The position numbers and the translations under genes were made by a program. 64,000 nucleotides of DNA from Actinoplanes couchii (lineage in GTDB: Bacteria; Actinomycetota; Actinomycetes; Mycobacteriales; Micromonosporaceae): the NCBI RefSeq assembly GCF_016862075.1, contig NZ_BOMG01000007.1, forward strand, positions 1 through 64,000, written 5' to 3'. Below are positions 16,890-25,470 of the stretch, in pieces. A model generated the notes under the pieces. That model had not been told where the DNA came from. It did not search any database and saw only the letters and a list, made by a program, of their open reading frames with translations. How positions within the stretch are numbered: the stretch's first letter is position 1; every line of letters starts with the position of its first letter.

Positions 16890-18512
16890 ATGCCGTCCGA
16901 GTACGCTGACCTGCTCTTCTCCGGCGGCCCGGTGTTCAGCGCCGGCGACGGCCCGGCCACCTCGGTCGCGGTGCGGGCCGGGCGGATCGCCGCTGTCGGC
17001 GACGACCTGCGGGACTGGCGCGGGCCGCGCACCGAGGTCGTCGATCTGGCCGGGCGGCTGCTGTTGCCGGGGTTCCAGGACGCCCACGTGCACGCCGTGG
17101 TCGGCGGGGTCGAGCTGAACCAGTGCGACCTGACCGAGACCGTCGACGTCGGCGAGTACCTGCGCCGCATCGCCGGCTACGCCGCGGCCCACCCGGACGC
17201 CGAGTGGATCGTCGGCGGCGGCTGGTCGATGGAGAGCTTCCCCGGCGGGGTGCCGGGCCGTGAGCTGCTGGACCGGGTGGTGCCGGACCGGCCGGTCTAC
17301 CTGATCAACCGGGACCACCACGGCGCCTGGGTGAACAGCCGGGCCCTGGAGCTGGCCGGGATCACCGCGGACACCCCGGACCTGGAGCACGGCCGGATCG
17401 ACCGGCTGGCCGACGGCTCACCGGCCGGCGCGCTGCAGGAGGGCGCGATGGAGCTGGTCGAGTGCCTGCTGCCGGAGGTCACCACGGCCGACCGGATCGC
17501 CGGGCTGCGGCGCGCGCAGACGCTGCTGCACTCGCTGGGAATCACCGCCTGGCAGGACGCGATGGTGTGCGCCACCAACGGCTATCCGGACGTGGCCGAC
17601 GCCTACCTGGCCGCCGCCGGGGAGGGCTGGCTGACCGCGAGCGTGATCGGGGCGCTCTGGTGGGACCGCGAGCGCGGCGCCGAGCAGATCCCGGAGCTGC
17701 TGGCGAAACGGGACCGGTTCACCGTCGGGCGGCTGCGCTGCGACAGCGTGAAGCTGATGCTGGACGGGGTGGCGGAGAACTTCACCGCGGCGATGACCGA
17801 GCCGTACAAGGACGCCTGCGGCTGTGTCACCGCCAACCGGGGACTGTCCTTCATCGATCCGGCGGAGCTGCCCGGCTACGTGACGGCGCTGGACGCGCAC
17901 GGGTTCCAGCCGCACTTCCACGCGCTCGGCGACCGGGCGGCCCGCGACGCGCTGGACGCGGTGGCGGCGGCCCGGGCGGCGAACGGGTTCCGGGACACCC
18001 GGCCGCACCTGGCGCACCTGCAGGTGGTGCACCCGGACGACGTGCCGCGGTTCCGGCGGCTGGGCGCGACGGCGAACCTGCAGACCTACTGGGCGTCGCA
18101 CGAGCCGCAGATGGACGAGCTGACCATCCCGTTCCTGGGGGAGTCGCTGTCTGGGCGGCAGTACCCGTTCGGTGACCTGTGGCGGGCCGGGGCACACCTG
18201 GCGGCCGGCAGCGACTGGCCGGTCAGCACCCCCGATCCGTGGCAGGCGATCCACGTCGCGGTGAACCGGGTGCACGACGGCGCGGATCATCAGGCGTTCC
18301 TGCCGGAGCAGCGGCTCGGGCTGGCCACCGCGCTGGCGGCCTACACGGCCGGTTCGGCGTACGTGAACCGGCTCGACGACACCGGGACGATCCGCATCGG
18401 CAACCGGGCCGACCTGGTGCTGGTGGACCGCGATCCGTTCCTGGCCCCGCCCGCGGAGATCGCGTCCACCCGGGTCGTGTCGACCTGGGTGGACGGAACC
18501 CGGGTGTTCTGA
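16890..18512 (+). CDS. amidohydrolase, YtcJ/NfdA-like
   Basis: 540 residues. The amidohydrolase-3 layout is clear: an N-terminal beta-sandwich strand, DAHVHAVVGG (metal HxH) near residue 68, DSVKLMLDGV with the metal-binding lysine region near 287, FHALGDRAARDAL near 350, HLAHLQVVHPDD, and AAGSDWPVSTPDP near the C-terminal third. It hydrolyses an amide or formamide bond of unknown substrate, cytoplasmic. Start ATG 16890 follows GGAGA. It ends one base from the convergent coiled-coil gene with no hairpin between. Confidence 0.9.
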   Translation: MPSEYADLLFSGGPVFSAGDGPATSVAVRAGRIAAVGDDLRDWRGPRTEVVDLAGRLLLPGFQDAHVHAVVGGVELNQCDLTETVDVGEYLRRIAGYAAAHPDAEWIVGGGWSMESFPGGVPGRELLDRVVPDRPVYLINRDHHGAWVNSRALELAGITADTPDLEHGRIDRLADGSPAGALQEGAMELVECLLPEVTTADRIAGLRRAQTLLHSLGITAWQDAMVCATNGYPDVADAYLAAAGEGWLTASVIGALWWDRERGAEQIPELLAKRDRFTVGRLRCDSVKLMLDGVAENFTAAMTEPYKDACGCVTANRGLSFIDPAELPGYVTALDAHGFQPHFHALGDRAARDALDAVAAARAANGFRDTRPHLAHLQVVHPDDVPRFRRLGATANLQTYWASHEPQMDELTIPFLGESLSGRQYPFGDLWRAGAHLAAGSDWPVSTPDPWQAIHVAVNRVHDGADHQAFLPEQRLGLATALAAYTAGSAYVNRLDDTGTIRIGNRADLVLVDRDPFLAPPAEIASTRVVSTWVDGTRVF

Positions 18513-18513
18513 C

Positions 18514-19221
18514 CTACTTCTTCTCGTCCGGCTGCTGCTGGTCCTCGTCCTCGTCCTGCTCCTCGTCGGCGGTCTCCGCCTGCGCGTGCCGGGACTGCTG
18601 GACCGGCGCCGCCTCGATGACCTCGGCGACCGGCTCCTCCTCGACGTACTCGTTCATCTGCGGGGCGTCCACCCAGAGGGCCCGCAGCTGGCTCTGCATG
18701 AACCCGGTGAGGCGCCCGCGGTATTCCCGGTCGAACTGCTCCAGGGCCTCGATCTGCTGCTGCAGGGCCTCCCGCTTGGCGCCGAGGCTGCCGACCACGT
18801 CGTCGTACCGCTGCTGGGCCTGGTGCTTGAGCTGCTCGGCTCCGGCGTGCGCGTCGGCGCCGATGGTCTCGGCCCGGGACCGGGCGTCGGCCACGATCTT
18901 CTCCGCGGTACGCCGGGCCTCCTCGGCGCGGGCCTGGGCGTCCCGGGCCATCTGCTCGGCGCCGGCGCGGGCCTCGGCGAGCACCCGGTCGGCCTCCCGG
19001 CGGACGTTGTTGGCGTGCGCCTGCGCGTCGCGCGCGATCTGCTCGGCGGCGGCCAGCGCGTCCGTCCGGATCTTGTCCGCGTGGTGCTGGGCGCTCGCCA
19101 CGTGCTCCTCGGCGGTGCGCTGAGCCAGCGCCAGCACCTGCAGAGCCTGGTTCGGCAGGCCTGGGTTGGGGGCGATCACCGAATGCTCCGAGGTCTGACT
19201 GTCCGTCCCATTGAGAAGCAC
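18514..19221 (-). CDS. DivIVA-like coiled-coil protein
   Basis: About 235 residues from GTG 19221 (AAGGA lies 10 bases upstream; start not certain). From residue 25 to 160 it is one long heptad-rich Ala/Arg/Glu/Gln coiled coil with an 11-residue AEQIARDAQAHA-type repetition, as in actinobacterial DivIVA/SepIVA-like and ATP-synthase-b-like proteins. The tail is acidic and Gln-rich (EEQDEDEDQQQPDEKK). Likely roles are polar scaffolding or cell-wall growth, but it lacks an obvious N-terminal DivIVA membrane-binding loop, so function is inference. Confidence 0.75.
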   Translation of the reverse strand: MLLNGTDSQTSEHSVIAPNPGLPNQALQVLALAQRTAEEHVASAQHHADKIRTDALAAAEQIARDAQAHANNVRREADRVLAEARAGAEQMARDAQARAEEARRTAEKIVADARSRAETIGADAHAGAEQLKHQAQQRYDDVVGSLGAKREALQQQIEALEQFDREYRGRLTGFMQSQLRALWVDAPQMNEYVEEEPVAEVIEAAPVQQSRHAQAETADEEQDEDEDQQQPDEKK

Positions 19222-19449
19222 TTCGACACGATCCTTATCTACAGGGGTGAGACAGGCACCCGGCCGGGTTCGTCGTGAAGGGTGTGGCCGGAGCGCTGGC
19301 CATGATCGGCGGATGCTACCAAGCCGGCGCGGCAGTCTGCGAGAGCGGCAGCGGTGTCCGTACCAACACGCACGGTGCATGACGCGAAATCGGACAAGAC
19401 TCGCAATAAGCTCATTCGGTCCCCCTCTCCGATCATTCGAGGACGAGCC

Positions 19450-20205
19450 ATGGTTTTACGTCGCACGCTGGCCGCATCAACCGTTCTGAGCTGTTTATTC
19501 TCCTCGCTCGCCGGGCCCGCGGAGGCGTATTCGGCAAGCATGATGGCGGCCTGGACGATGGGTGAACCGTCCGGTAGCACCTGGATGGTGGACAGCAGCG
19601 GACGCGGGCATCACGGGCGGATCGGGCACGAGGTCGGAGTCGGGATGTTCGACGGCGTCGCCGTGGGATACCGCTTCGAACGGCTGGAACCGGACACTCC
19701 GCCCACCCGTCCCGGCCACCTGGTCAACGTTCCCGACCATTCGGATCTTGACCCGGGCGACCGGGACTTCGTGGTGACACTGCGGCTCAAGACCACACAC
19801 AAGTTCGGCAACGTGATCCAGAAGGGCCAGGCGACCGTACCCGGCGGCAACTGGAAGATCCAGCTCCCGAACGGCCGGGCCACCTGCACGTTCCGGGGCT
19901 CCAAGGGGACCATCGAGCTGATCGCCCCGGACCGGATCAACGACGGCGGCTGGCACCTGGTGCGCTGCTCCCGGCTGGCGTCCGGGGTCTACCTGGCCGT
20001 CGACGGTCAGGTGGTGGCCGCCCGGGAAGGCCGGGTCGGCACGATCGACAACGACTGGCCGGTGTCGATCGGCGGCAAACCCGACTGTGACCAGATCAAG
20101 GTCGGCTGCGACTACTACGCGGGCGATCTGGACTGGGTGGTGATCCAGGGTGCCCCGGTGCCCGGGACGGACGCATCCGGCCCGGCGGACGCGGATCGGT
20201 GGTGA
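19450..20205 (+). CDS. secreted LamG/concanavalin-like domain protein
   Basis: 251 residues. Signal peptide with hydrophobic core TLAASTVLSCLFSS and likely cleavage after GPAEA. The mature protein is a single LamG-type jelly roll: AAWTMGEPSGSTWMVDSSGRGHHG opening, DPGDRDFVVTLRLKT, NVIQKGQ, then GWHLVRCSR and VYLAVDGQVV. These modules bind carbohydrate or extracellular ligands. Two Cys pairs suggest disulfides. Close to the galactan locus but convergent with it, so a role in polysaccharide binding is only a possibility. Confidence 0.85.
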   Translation: MVLRRTLAASTVLSCLFSSLAGPAEAYSASMMAAWTMGEPSGSTWMVDSSGRGHHGRIGHEVGVGMFDGVAVGYRFERLEPDTPPTRPGHLVNVPDHSDLDPGDRDFVVTLRLKTTHKFGNVIQKGQATVPGGNWKIQLPNGRATCTFRGSKGTIELIAPDRINDGGWHLVRCSRLASGVYLAVDGQVVAAREGRVGTIDNDWPVSIGGKPDCDQIKVGCDYYAGDLDWVVIQGAPVPGTDASGPADADRW

Positions 20206-20267
20206 CGGGCCGCCCGCCTTGCGGCGTGGCCACGGGGCTTTTCGTCATTCGTACCGAAAATGGCGTT

Positions 20268-20295
20268 GTCCGGTCCGGGAGAACCCGGACCGGAC
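20268..20295. terminator. bidirectional terminator between LamG gene and galactan operon
   Basis: Twelve-bp perfect arms GTCCGGTCCGGG and CCCGGACCGGAC around AGAA, placed between two convergent genes. It can serve both the plus-strand LamG gene and the minus-strand GH53 operon. Confidence 0.88.
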
Positions 20296-20308
20296 AGCTA
20301 ACCGAGCG

Positions 20309-21406
20309 TCAGGCCGCCCACTTGATGTACGGGTTGACCTTGCCGCCCCAGTCGAAGACGGCCATGTTGTCCCAGCCGTCGCCGGTGCCGTTGATGTTCG
20401 CCGGATCCCAGCCGTTGCCCTTGATCGCGTACCAGGTCGGCTCCCAGTAGAAGACGCCGATCGCGCCGGCGTTGCGGGCCGTGTTCTGCACCCAGGTGAA
20501 CTGCTGGGCCTGGCCGGCCCAGGTCGCCGGGATGCTGTCGCAGAGCACCGTGCCGGGGATCGAGTTCTTCTCGCTGTCGGCGTCCGCGCTGGTGAACTGG
20601 TACGCCGTCTCCACGATGACCACCGGCTTGCCGTACCGGGTCCGCACGTCGGTGATCACGTTGTAGAGGTTGGCCAGCGTGCCGTGCCACATGCAGTAGT
20701 ACGACAGCGCGCTGATGTCCCACTGCACACCCTGCGCCTTGATGCCGTCGTAGAACCAGCGCGCGTTCGCCATGCTGTCCGCGTCAGCCACATGGATCAG
20801 AACCTGCGTCCCGCTGTTGCAGGCTTTCGTCGCGTTGTAACCCTGTTTCAGCAGCGACGCCAGCGGCGCGAAATCGTTGTTCACCACCCGGCCTCTCGGC
20901 CACAGCATGCCGACGTTGATCTCGTTGCCGATCTGCACGCTGTCCGGGGTGATCCCGGCCGATTTCAGGCTGGTGCAGACGTCGTAGGTGTAGTTGTAGA
21001 CGGCGGTCTGCAACTGACTGAGCGAATAGGACGCCCAGGCGGCCGGCGGATACTGCTTTCCCGGGTCCGCCCAGGTGTCGGAGTAGTGGAAGTCGACCAT
21101 CAGTTTCAGGCCCTTGGCCTTGATGGCCGCCGCCTGCTGGAGCACCTTGGCCTTGTTGTTGTAACCGCTGGCCGGGTTGTTCCAGACACGCAGCCGGGCG
21201 TAATTGACGCCCGCCGTCTTCAGGATGTCGTAGGCGTTCGCCTCGGCTCCCGAAGCGTTGTAGTACTTGCCGCCCAGATCGAGCGTGCGCTGCAGCGACG
21301 ACACGTCGGCACCGAGCATGGTGAGGGAGGCGGCCTGTGCGGGGGCGGGGTTGACCATCACGGCGATCGCGAGGATCGCGGTCGTGACGGCGGCCTTGAT
21401 TTTCAT
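20309..21406 (-). CDS. secreted arabinogalactan endo-beta-1,4-galactanase (GH53), copy 1
   Basis: 365 residues with a signal peptide ending APAQA. The GH53 barrel starts LTMLGADVSSLQR; family blocks VNYARLRVWNNP, MVDFHYSDTWADPGKQ, VQIGNEINVGMLWP (acid/base Glu) and VVIVETAY (nucleophile Glu) are intact. It cleaves the beta-1,4-galactan backbone of type I arabinogalactan outside the cell. Start ATG 21406 is preceded by AAGGAG. It is the last gene of the six-gene operon and lies 22 bp after its paralogue. No carbohydrate-binding module is attached. Confidence 0.95.
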   Translation of the reverse strand: MKIKAAVTTAILAIAVMVNPAPAQAASLTMLGADVSSLQRTLDLGGKYYNASGAEANAYDILKTAGVNYARLRVWNNPASGYNNKAKVLQQAAAIKAKGLKLMVDFHYSDTWADPGKQYPPAAWASYSLSQLQTAVYNYTYDVCTSLKSAGITPDSVQIGNEINVGMLWPRGRVVNNDFAPLASLLKQGYNATKACNSGTQVLIHVADADSMANARWFYDGIKAQGVQWDISALSYYCMWHGTLANLYNVITDVRTRYGKPVVIVETAYQFTSADADSEKNSIPGTVLCDSIPATWAGQAQQFTWVQNTARNAGAIGVFYWEPTWYAIKGNGWDPANINGTGDGWDNMAVFDWGGKVNPYIKWAA

Positions 21407-21428
21407 TTGTCGCTCCTTCAACGGGGAT

Positions 21429-22526
21429 TTACCGGAGCCAGCGGATCAGGGGATTGATGCGCCCGCTGTCGTCGAATGTCGCCATGTTCTCCCAGGCGTT
21501 GCCGGAGTTCTCGATGTCCTCGGTGTCCCAGCCGTTGCGGGGGATCGCGGTCCAGGTGGGTTCCCAGTAGAAGACACCGATGGCGCCGGCCTTCTTCGCC
21601 GTGGTCTGCACGGCGGCGAACTGCTGCGCCTGGCCCTTCTTCGTGGCGGAGATTCCGTCACACGGGGCCTCGGACAGCATGATGTTCTCGAGATGGTCGT
21701 AATTCTCGGTCGTGTACGGATACGCCGTCTCGGCGATCACGACCGGCTTTCCGTACCGGGCTTTCACGTCACCGACGACCGTGGCCAGGTTGTCGAGACT
21801 CCCGTGCCACATGCAGTAGTAGGACAGTGCGGTGATGTCCCACTTCGCTCCGGCCGCCGAGATTCCGTCATAGAACCAGTGCGCCGCGTCGATGTTGCCG
21901 GCCAGTGCCGTGTGCACCATGACCCCGGTCTTCCGGTTGCAGGCCTTGGTCGCGTCATAACCGGCGTTGAGCAGTTTTGTCAGCGGCCCGAAGTCGCTGT
22001 TGTTCACCTGCCCCGCAGGCCACAGCATGCCACTGTTGATCTCGTTGCCGATCTGCACACTGTCCGGGGTCGTGCCCTGTTTCTTCAGAGAATTGCAGAC
22101 GTCATACGTGTAGTCGTAGACATCTTTCTCCAGCTGCTCCCGATCGTGTCCGGCCCAGGCTGACGGGATGAACTGCTTTCCCGGGTCGGCCCACGTGTCC
22201 GAGTAGTGGAAGTCGATCAGCAGCTTCATGCCCTTGGCTTTCGCCGCGCGGGCCTGCTGGAGCACCTTCGCCTTGTTCGAATAGCCGCTGGTCGGGTTGT
22301 TCCAGATCCGCAGCCGCACATAGTTGACGCCGGCCTGCCGCAGAATGTCATAGGGATTGTCGCGTTTTCCCCGGGCGTCGTAGAACTTCTGCCCGAGTTC
22401 GACCGACCTCTGCAGGGTGGAGACGTCGGCGCCGCGCATTTCCCACGAGGATTTCTGATGCGCGACGGCGGGGGAGGGGATGAGCGCCACCGCGAGGAAA
22501 GCGGCGGCAATGAGGGACGGTTTCAT
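21429..22526 (-). CDS. secreted arabinogalactan endo-beta-1,4-galactanase (GH53), copy 2
   Basis: 365 residues, exactly the same length as copy 1 and plainly paralogous along its whole length, with the same catalytic blocks (VQIGNEINSGMLWP, VVIAETAY). The signal peptide ends SPAVA. Differences concentrate in surface loops, for example KKGQAQQFAAVQTTAKKAG in place of WAGQAQQFTWVQNTARNAG, which may alter product size. ATG 22526 follows GGAG. The pair likely arose by an old tandem duplication. Confidence 0.95.
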   Translation of the reverse strand: MKPSLIAAAFLAVALIPSPAVAHQKSSWEMRGADVSTLQRSVELGQKFYDARGKRDNPYDILRQAGVNYVRLRIWNNPTSGYSNKAKVLQQARAAKAKGMKLLIDFHYSDTWADPGKQFIPSAWAGHDREQLEKDVYDYTYDVCNSLKKQGTTPDSVQIGNEINSGMLWPAGQVNNSDFGPLTKLLNAGYDATKACNRKTGVMVHTALAGNIDAAHWFYDGISAAGAKWDITALSYYCMWHGSLDNLATVVGDVKARYGKPVVIAETAYPYTTENYDHLENIMLSEAPCDGISATKKGQAQQFAAVQTTAKKAGAIGVFYWEPTWTAIPRNGWDTEDIENSGNAWENMATFDDSGRINPLIRWLR

Positions 22527-22566
22527 GACACTCCATTTCGTCTTCCGTGACAAAAAGGGCGTATTT

Positions 22567-23595
22567 TTAAGCGGGGGAACTGCCTCGCACCACGAGTGAG
22601 GTGGGCACCGTGATGGAGAGCGGGGTACGCCCGGCGATCACGTCGGTGAGCAGCCGGACCATTTCTTCACTGATGCGTTCCATCGGGTTGCGCACGGTCG
22701 TCAGCGTCGGCTCGGTGGTGACCGCGAGCACCGAGTCGTCGAACCCGACCACCCGCACGTCACCCGGCACGTCCCGGCCGGCCTCGCGCAGCACCGGCAG
22801 GGTCGCGGCGGCCATCGCGTCCGAGGCGGCGAACACCCCGTCCACGTCCGGCACCCGGGCCAGCAGCTCGCGCATCGCCGCCGCGCCGCTCTCCCGGCTC
22901 CAGTCGCCGTGCGCGATGTACGCCTGGTCCACGGTGATCCCGGCCGAGAGCAGCGCGTCGGTGTAACCCCGCAGCCGGAACACCCCGCCGAACTGGTCCT
23001 GCGGCCCGGTGATGGTGGCGATCCGCCGGCAGCCGGCCGCGAGCAGGTGCTCCACGGCCATCCGCCCGCCCATCCAGTCGTCGCACGACACCGAACTGAT
23101 CGAGTCCTCGAACCCGAGCACCTGACCACAGGCCACGATCGGGATCTCGGCCCGGACCAGCTGCCCGAGCAGCGGGTCACCGGAGTGCGGCGACACCAGC
23201 AGCACCCCGTCGACGTGACCGCCACCCAGGTAGGTGACGGTCCGTTCGCGCTCCTCGGGGGTGGACGCGATCATCAATATCAGCGTCAGCCCCTGGTCGG
23301 ACAGCGCCTGGGCCACCCCGCGCAGCAGCACCGCGAAGTTCGGGTCCTCGAACAGCAGGTGCTGCGGCTCGGTCAGCAGGAACGCGATCGACCCGGATTT
23401 GCCGGTGGCCAGCGACCGCGCATGCGGGTTCGCCGTGTAACCGGTGCGGGCGATGGCGTCGGTGACCGAGCGGACCGCCTCCGGGCTGACCCAGTCGCGC
23501 CCGTTGAGAACCCGGGAGACCGTCGCGTAGGAGACCCCCGCCTCGCGAGCGACATCGCGGATGGTGGGGCGTTTACGCGACACGTTCGGGATCAT
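22567..23595 (-). CDS. LacI-family regulator of the galactan operon
   Basis: 342 residues. The helix-turn-helix reads RPTIRDVAREAGVSYATVSRVLNG near residues 8-32, the hinge is ARSLATGKSGSIAF, and the effector domain has SCDDWMGGRMAVEHLLAAG and FAASDAMAAA. It is encoded inside the operon it probably controls, between the permease and galactanase genes, only 2 bp after the permease stop. The two CTGTGACCGGTTACAG sites in the divergent promoter are its likely targets. A galacto-oligosaccharide or galactose is the probable inducer. Confidence 0.88.
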   Translation of the reverse strand: MIPNVSRKRPTIRDVAREAGVSYATVSRVLNGRDWVSPEAVRSVTDAIARTGYTANPHARSLATGKSGSIAFLLTEPQHLLFEDPNFAVLLRGVAQALSDQGLTLILMIASTPEERERTVTYLGGGHVDGVLLVSPHSGDPLLGQLVRAEIPIVACGQVLGFEDSISSVSCDDWMGGRMAVEHLLAAGCRRIATITGPQDQFGGVFRLRGYTDALLSAGITVDQAYIAHGDWSRESGAAAMRELLARVPDVDGVFAASDAMAAATLPVLREAGRDVPGDVRVVGFDDSVLAVTTEPTLTTVRNPMERISEEMVRLLTDVIAGRTPLSITVPTSLVVRGSSPA

Positions 23596-23597
23596 AG

Positions 23598-24434
23598 TCA
23601 GGCCTTCACTCCGCCGGCGGCCAGGTCGACCTGCCAGTACCGCTGCAGGGTCAGGAACAGCGCGATCAGCGGGACGATCGACACCAGCGCTCCGGTGACC
23701 ACCGCGGTGTACATGGCCGGCTGGCTGGCGCCCTGGTTCAGCAGGCCGCTGAGGCCGACCGTGATCGGGTAGAGCCGGTCGTCGCCGAGCATGATGTACG
23801 GCAGCATGAAGTTGTTCCAGATCGCCACGAACTGGAAGAGGAAGACCGTCACCAGACCGGTCCGCATCATCGGCAGCACCACCGTGCCGAGGGTGCGCCA
23901 CTCTCCCGAGCCGTCGATCCGGGTCGCCTCCAGGATCTCGGTCGGCACCGACGCGGCCGCGAAGATCCGGGCCAGGTAGATGCCGTACGGGCTGATGAAG
24001 CTGGGCAGCAGCACCGCCCAGTAGGTGTTGGTCATGCCCAGCTTGGCCAGCAGCAGGTACTGCGGGATGGCCAGGATGACGCCGGGTACCAGGACACCGG
24101 CCAGGATCGTGTTGAAGACGGCGCTCTTGCCGGGGAAGTCGAACTTGGCCAGCGCGTACCCGGCCATCGCCGAGATCAGCGTGGAGGCGGCGGCGCCGAC
24201 ACCGGCGTAGAGGGCGGTGTTCGCCATCCAGCGCCAGTACAGGCCGTCCCGGTAGCCGTTCAGGTCCACCAGGTTGTCCCACAGGTGGGTGCTGGGCATC
24301 AGGGTGAACGTGGAGAACAGCTCGCTGGCGCTCTTCGAGGACGCGATCAGCACCCAGAGGACGGGGAGCAGACAGTAGGCGGCGCCCAGGATGAGCAGGA
24401 GCGTGGCGAGTTTGCTCCTTTTAATGGCGTGCAT
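23598..24434 (-). CDS. oligosaccharide ABC transporter permease, MalG/GanQ type
   Basis: 278 residues with six membrane helices and the EAA loop EATRIDGSGEWRTLGTVVLPMM near residue 185. MalG-family C-terminus ends TLQRYWQVDLAAGGVKA. Its ATG (24434) overlaps the stop of the other permease (TGATG). No ATPase gene is in the operon, so it must share a multi-task MsiK-like ATPase encoded elsewhere, as is common in actinobacterial CUT1 systems. Confidence 0.92.
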   Translation of the reverse strand: MHAIKRSKLATLLLILGAAYCLLPVLWVLIASSKSASELFSTFTLMPSTHLWDNLVDLNGYRDGLYWRWMANTALYAGVGAAASTLISAMAGYALAKFDFPGKSAVFNTILAGVLVPGVILAIPQYLLLAKLGMTNTYWAVLLPSFISPYGIYLARIFAAASVPTEILEATRIDGSGEWRTLGTVVLPMMRTGLVTVFLFQFVAIWNNFMLPYIMLGDDRLYPITVGLSGLLNQGASQPAMYTAVVTGALVSIVPLIALFLTLQRYWQVDLAAGGVKA

Positions 24435-25405
24435 CAGTCCTCCTGGTTGAACGCCCGGCGCCCGACGAGCTTCAGGAAGCCGAAGGACAGGATGAACGTG
24501 GCGAGCGCGATGATCACCGAGGTGGCGGCGGCCGCGTAGATGTCGTTGCGGGCGAACGCGTCCCGGTAGACCTTCATCAGCGGCGTCCACGTGGTGGAGA
24601 TCGTGTTGGCCAGCGGGCGCAGCGTCATCGGCTCGGCGAACACCTGCAGGGTGGCGATCAGCGAGAAGACGAACGTCATCACCAGCGACGGCATCACGAT
24701 CGGGATCTTGATGCGCCAGGCGATGGCCATCTCCGAGGCGCCGTCGATCCGGGCCGACTCGTACAGGCTGGTCGGCACGGCCTTGAGCGCCGTGTAGATG
24801 ACGATCATGTTGAAGCCGGTGCCGCCCCAGATCGCGATGTTGGCGACCGCGAACAGCGTCAGATCGGCGGAGAGCAGGTTCGGGCCGGCGAACCCGAGAG
24901 CCTCGGCGATGTCGTTGATCGGGCTGACCCGCGGCAGGTAGAGGAAGCCCCAGAGCAGGGAGGCGACCACGGCCGGCACCGCGTACGGCAGGAAGATCGA
25001 GATCCGGGCGAACTTGCCGATCGACTCCCGGGTCCGGTTCGCGTCCAGCAGCAGCGCGAACATCAGGGCCAGGCCCAGCATGGTGGGGACCACGATCAGG
25101 CCGTACGCCCCGACCCGGCCCACACTGGGCAGGAACTCGGGATCGGTCAGCGACCGGGTGTAGTTGTCCAGCCCGGCCCAGATCTCGGTGCGGGACTTGG
25201 AGCCGAGGCCCAGGCCGCTCACCTTGACCTTGCGCAGGCTCAGATAGGCCGCGTAGAAGATCGGTGCGGCCAGGAACGCGGCGAACAGGATCATGGCGGG
25301 GGCGAGGAAGCCGTACGGGGTACCGGCTCGTTTCGCCTTGCGGCGCCGGGGGCTGCCCGCCGGGGGCGCCTCGGTCTTCCTCGGTGCGGTGCTTGTCAGC
25401 GACAT
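24434..25405 (-). CDS. oligosaccharide ABC transporter permease, MalF/GanP type
   Basis: 323 residues. A 35-residue basic cytoplasmic start precedes six helices, and the EAA loop is YESARIDGASEMAIAWRIKIP near residue 225. ATG 25405 has AAGGAAGA upstream; a longer reading would start outside any ribosome site. Partner of the following permease in a CUT1 importer. Confidence 0.92.
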   Translation of the reverse strand: MSLTSTAPRKTEAPPAGSPRRRKAKRAGTPYGFLAPAMILFAAFLAAPIFYAAYLSLRKVKVSGLGLGSKSRTEIWAGLDNYTRSLTDPEFLPSVGRVGAYGLIVVPTMLGLALMFALLLDANRTRESIGKFARISIFLPYAVPAVVASLLWGFLYLPRVSPINDIAEALGFAGPNLLSADLTLFAVANIAIWGGTGFNMIVIYTALKAVPTSLYESARIDGASEMAIAWRIKIPIVMPSLVMTFVFSLIATLQVFAEPMTLRPLANTISTTWTPLMKVYRDAFARNDIYAAAATSVIIALATFILSFGFLKLVGRRAFNQED

Positions 25406-25470
25406 CGCCGATCTTCCTTTCGGAGCGCTCCGGGTGGGCACGAAGGGGGCCGGCCCACCCGGAGACGAAC

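Noticed and set aside
20309..22526. Recent duplication or assembly repeat of the GH53 genes
   Set aside because: The two copies differ throughout at the residue level, so they are old paralogues, not an assembly artefact.
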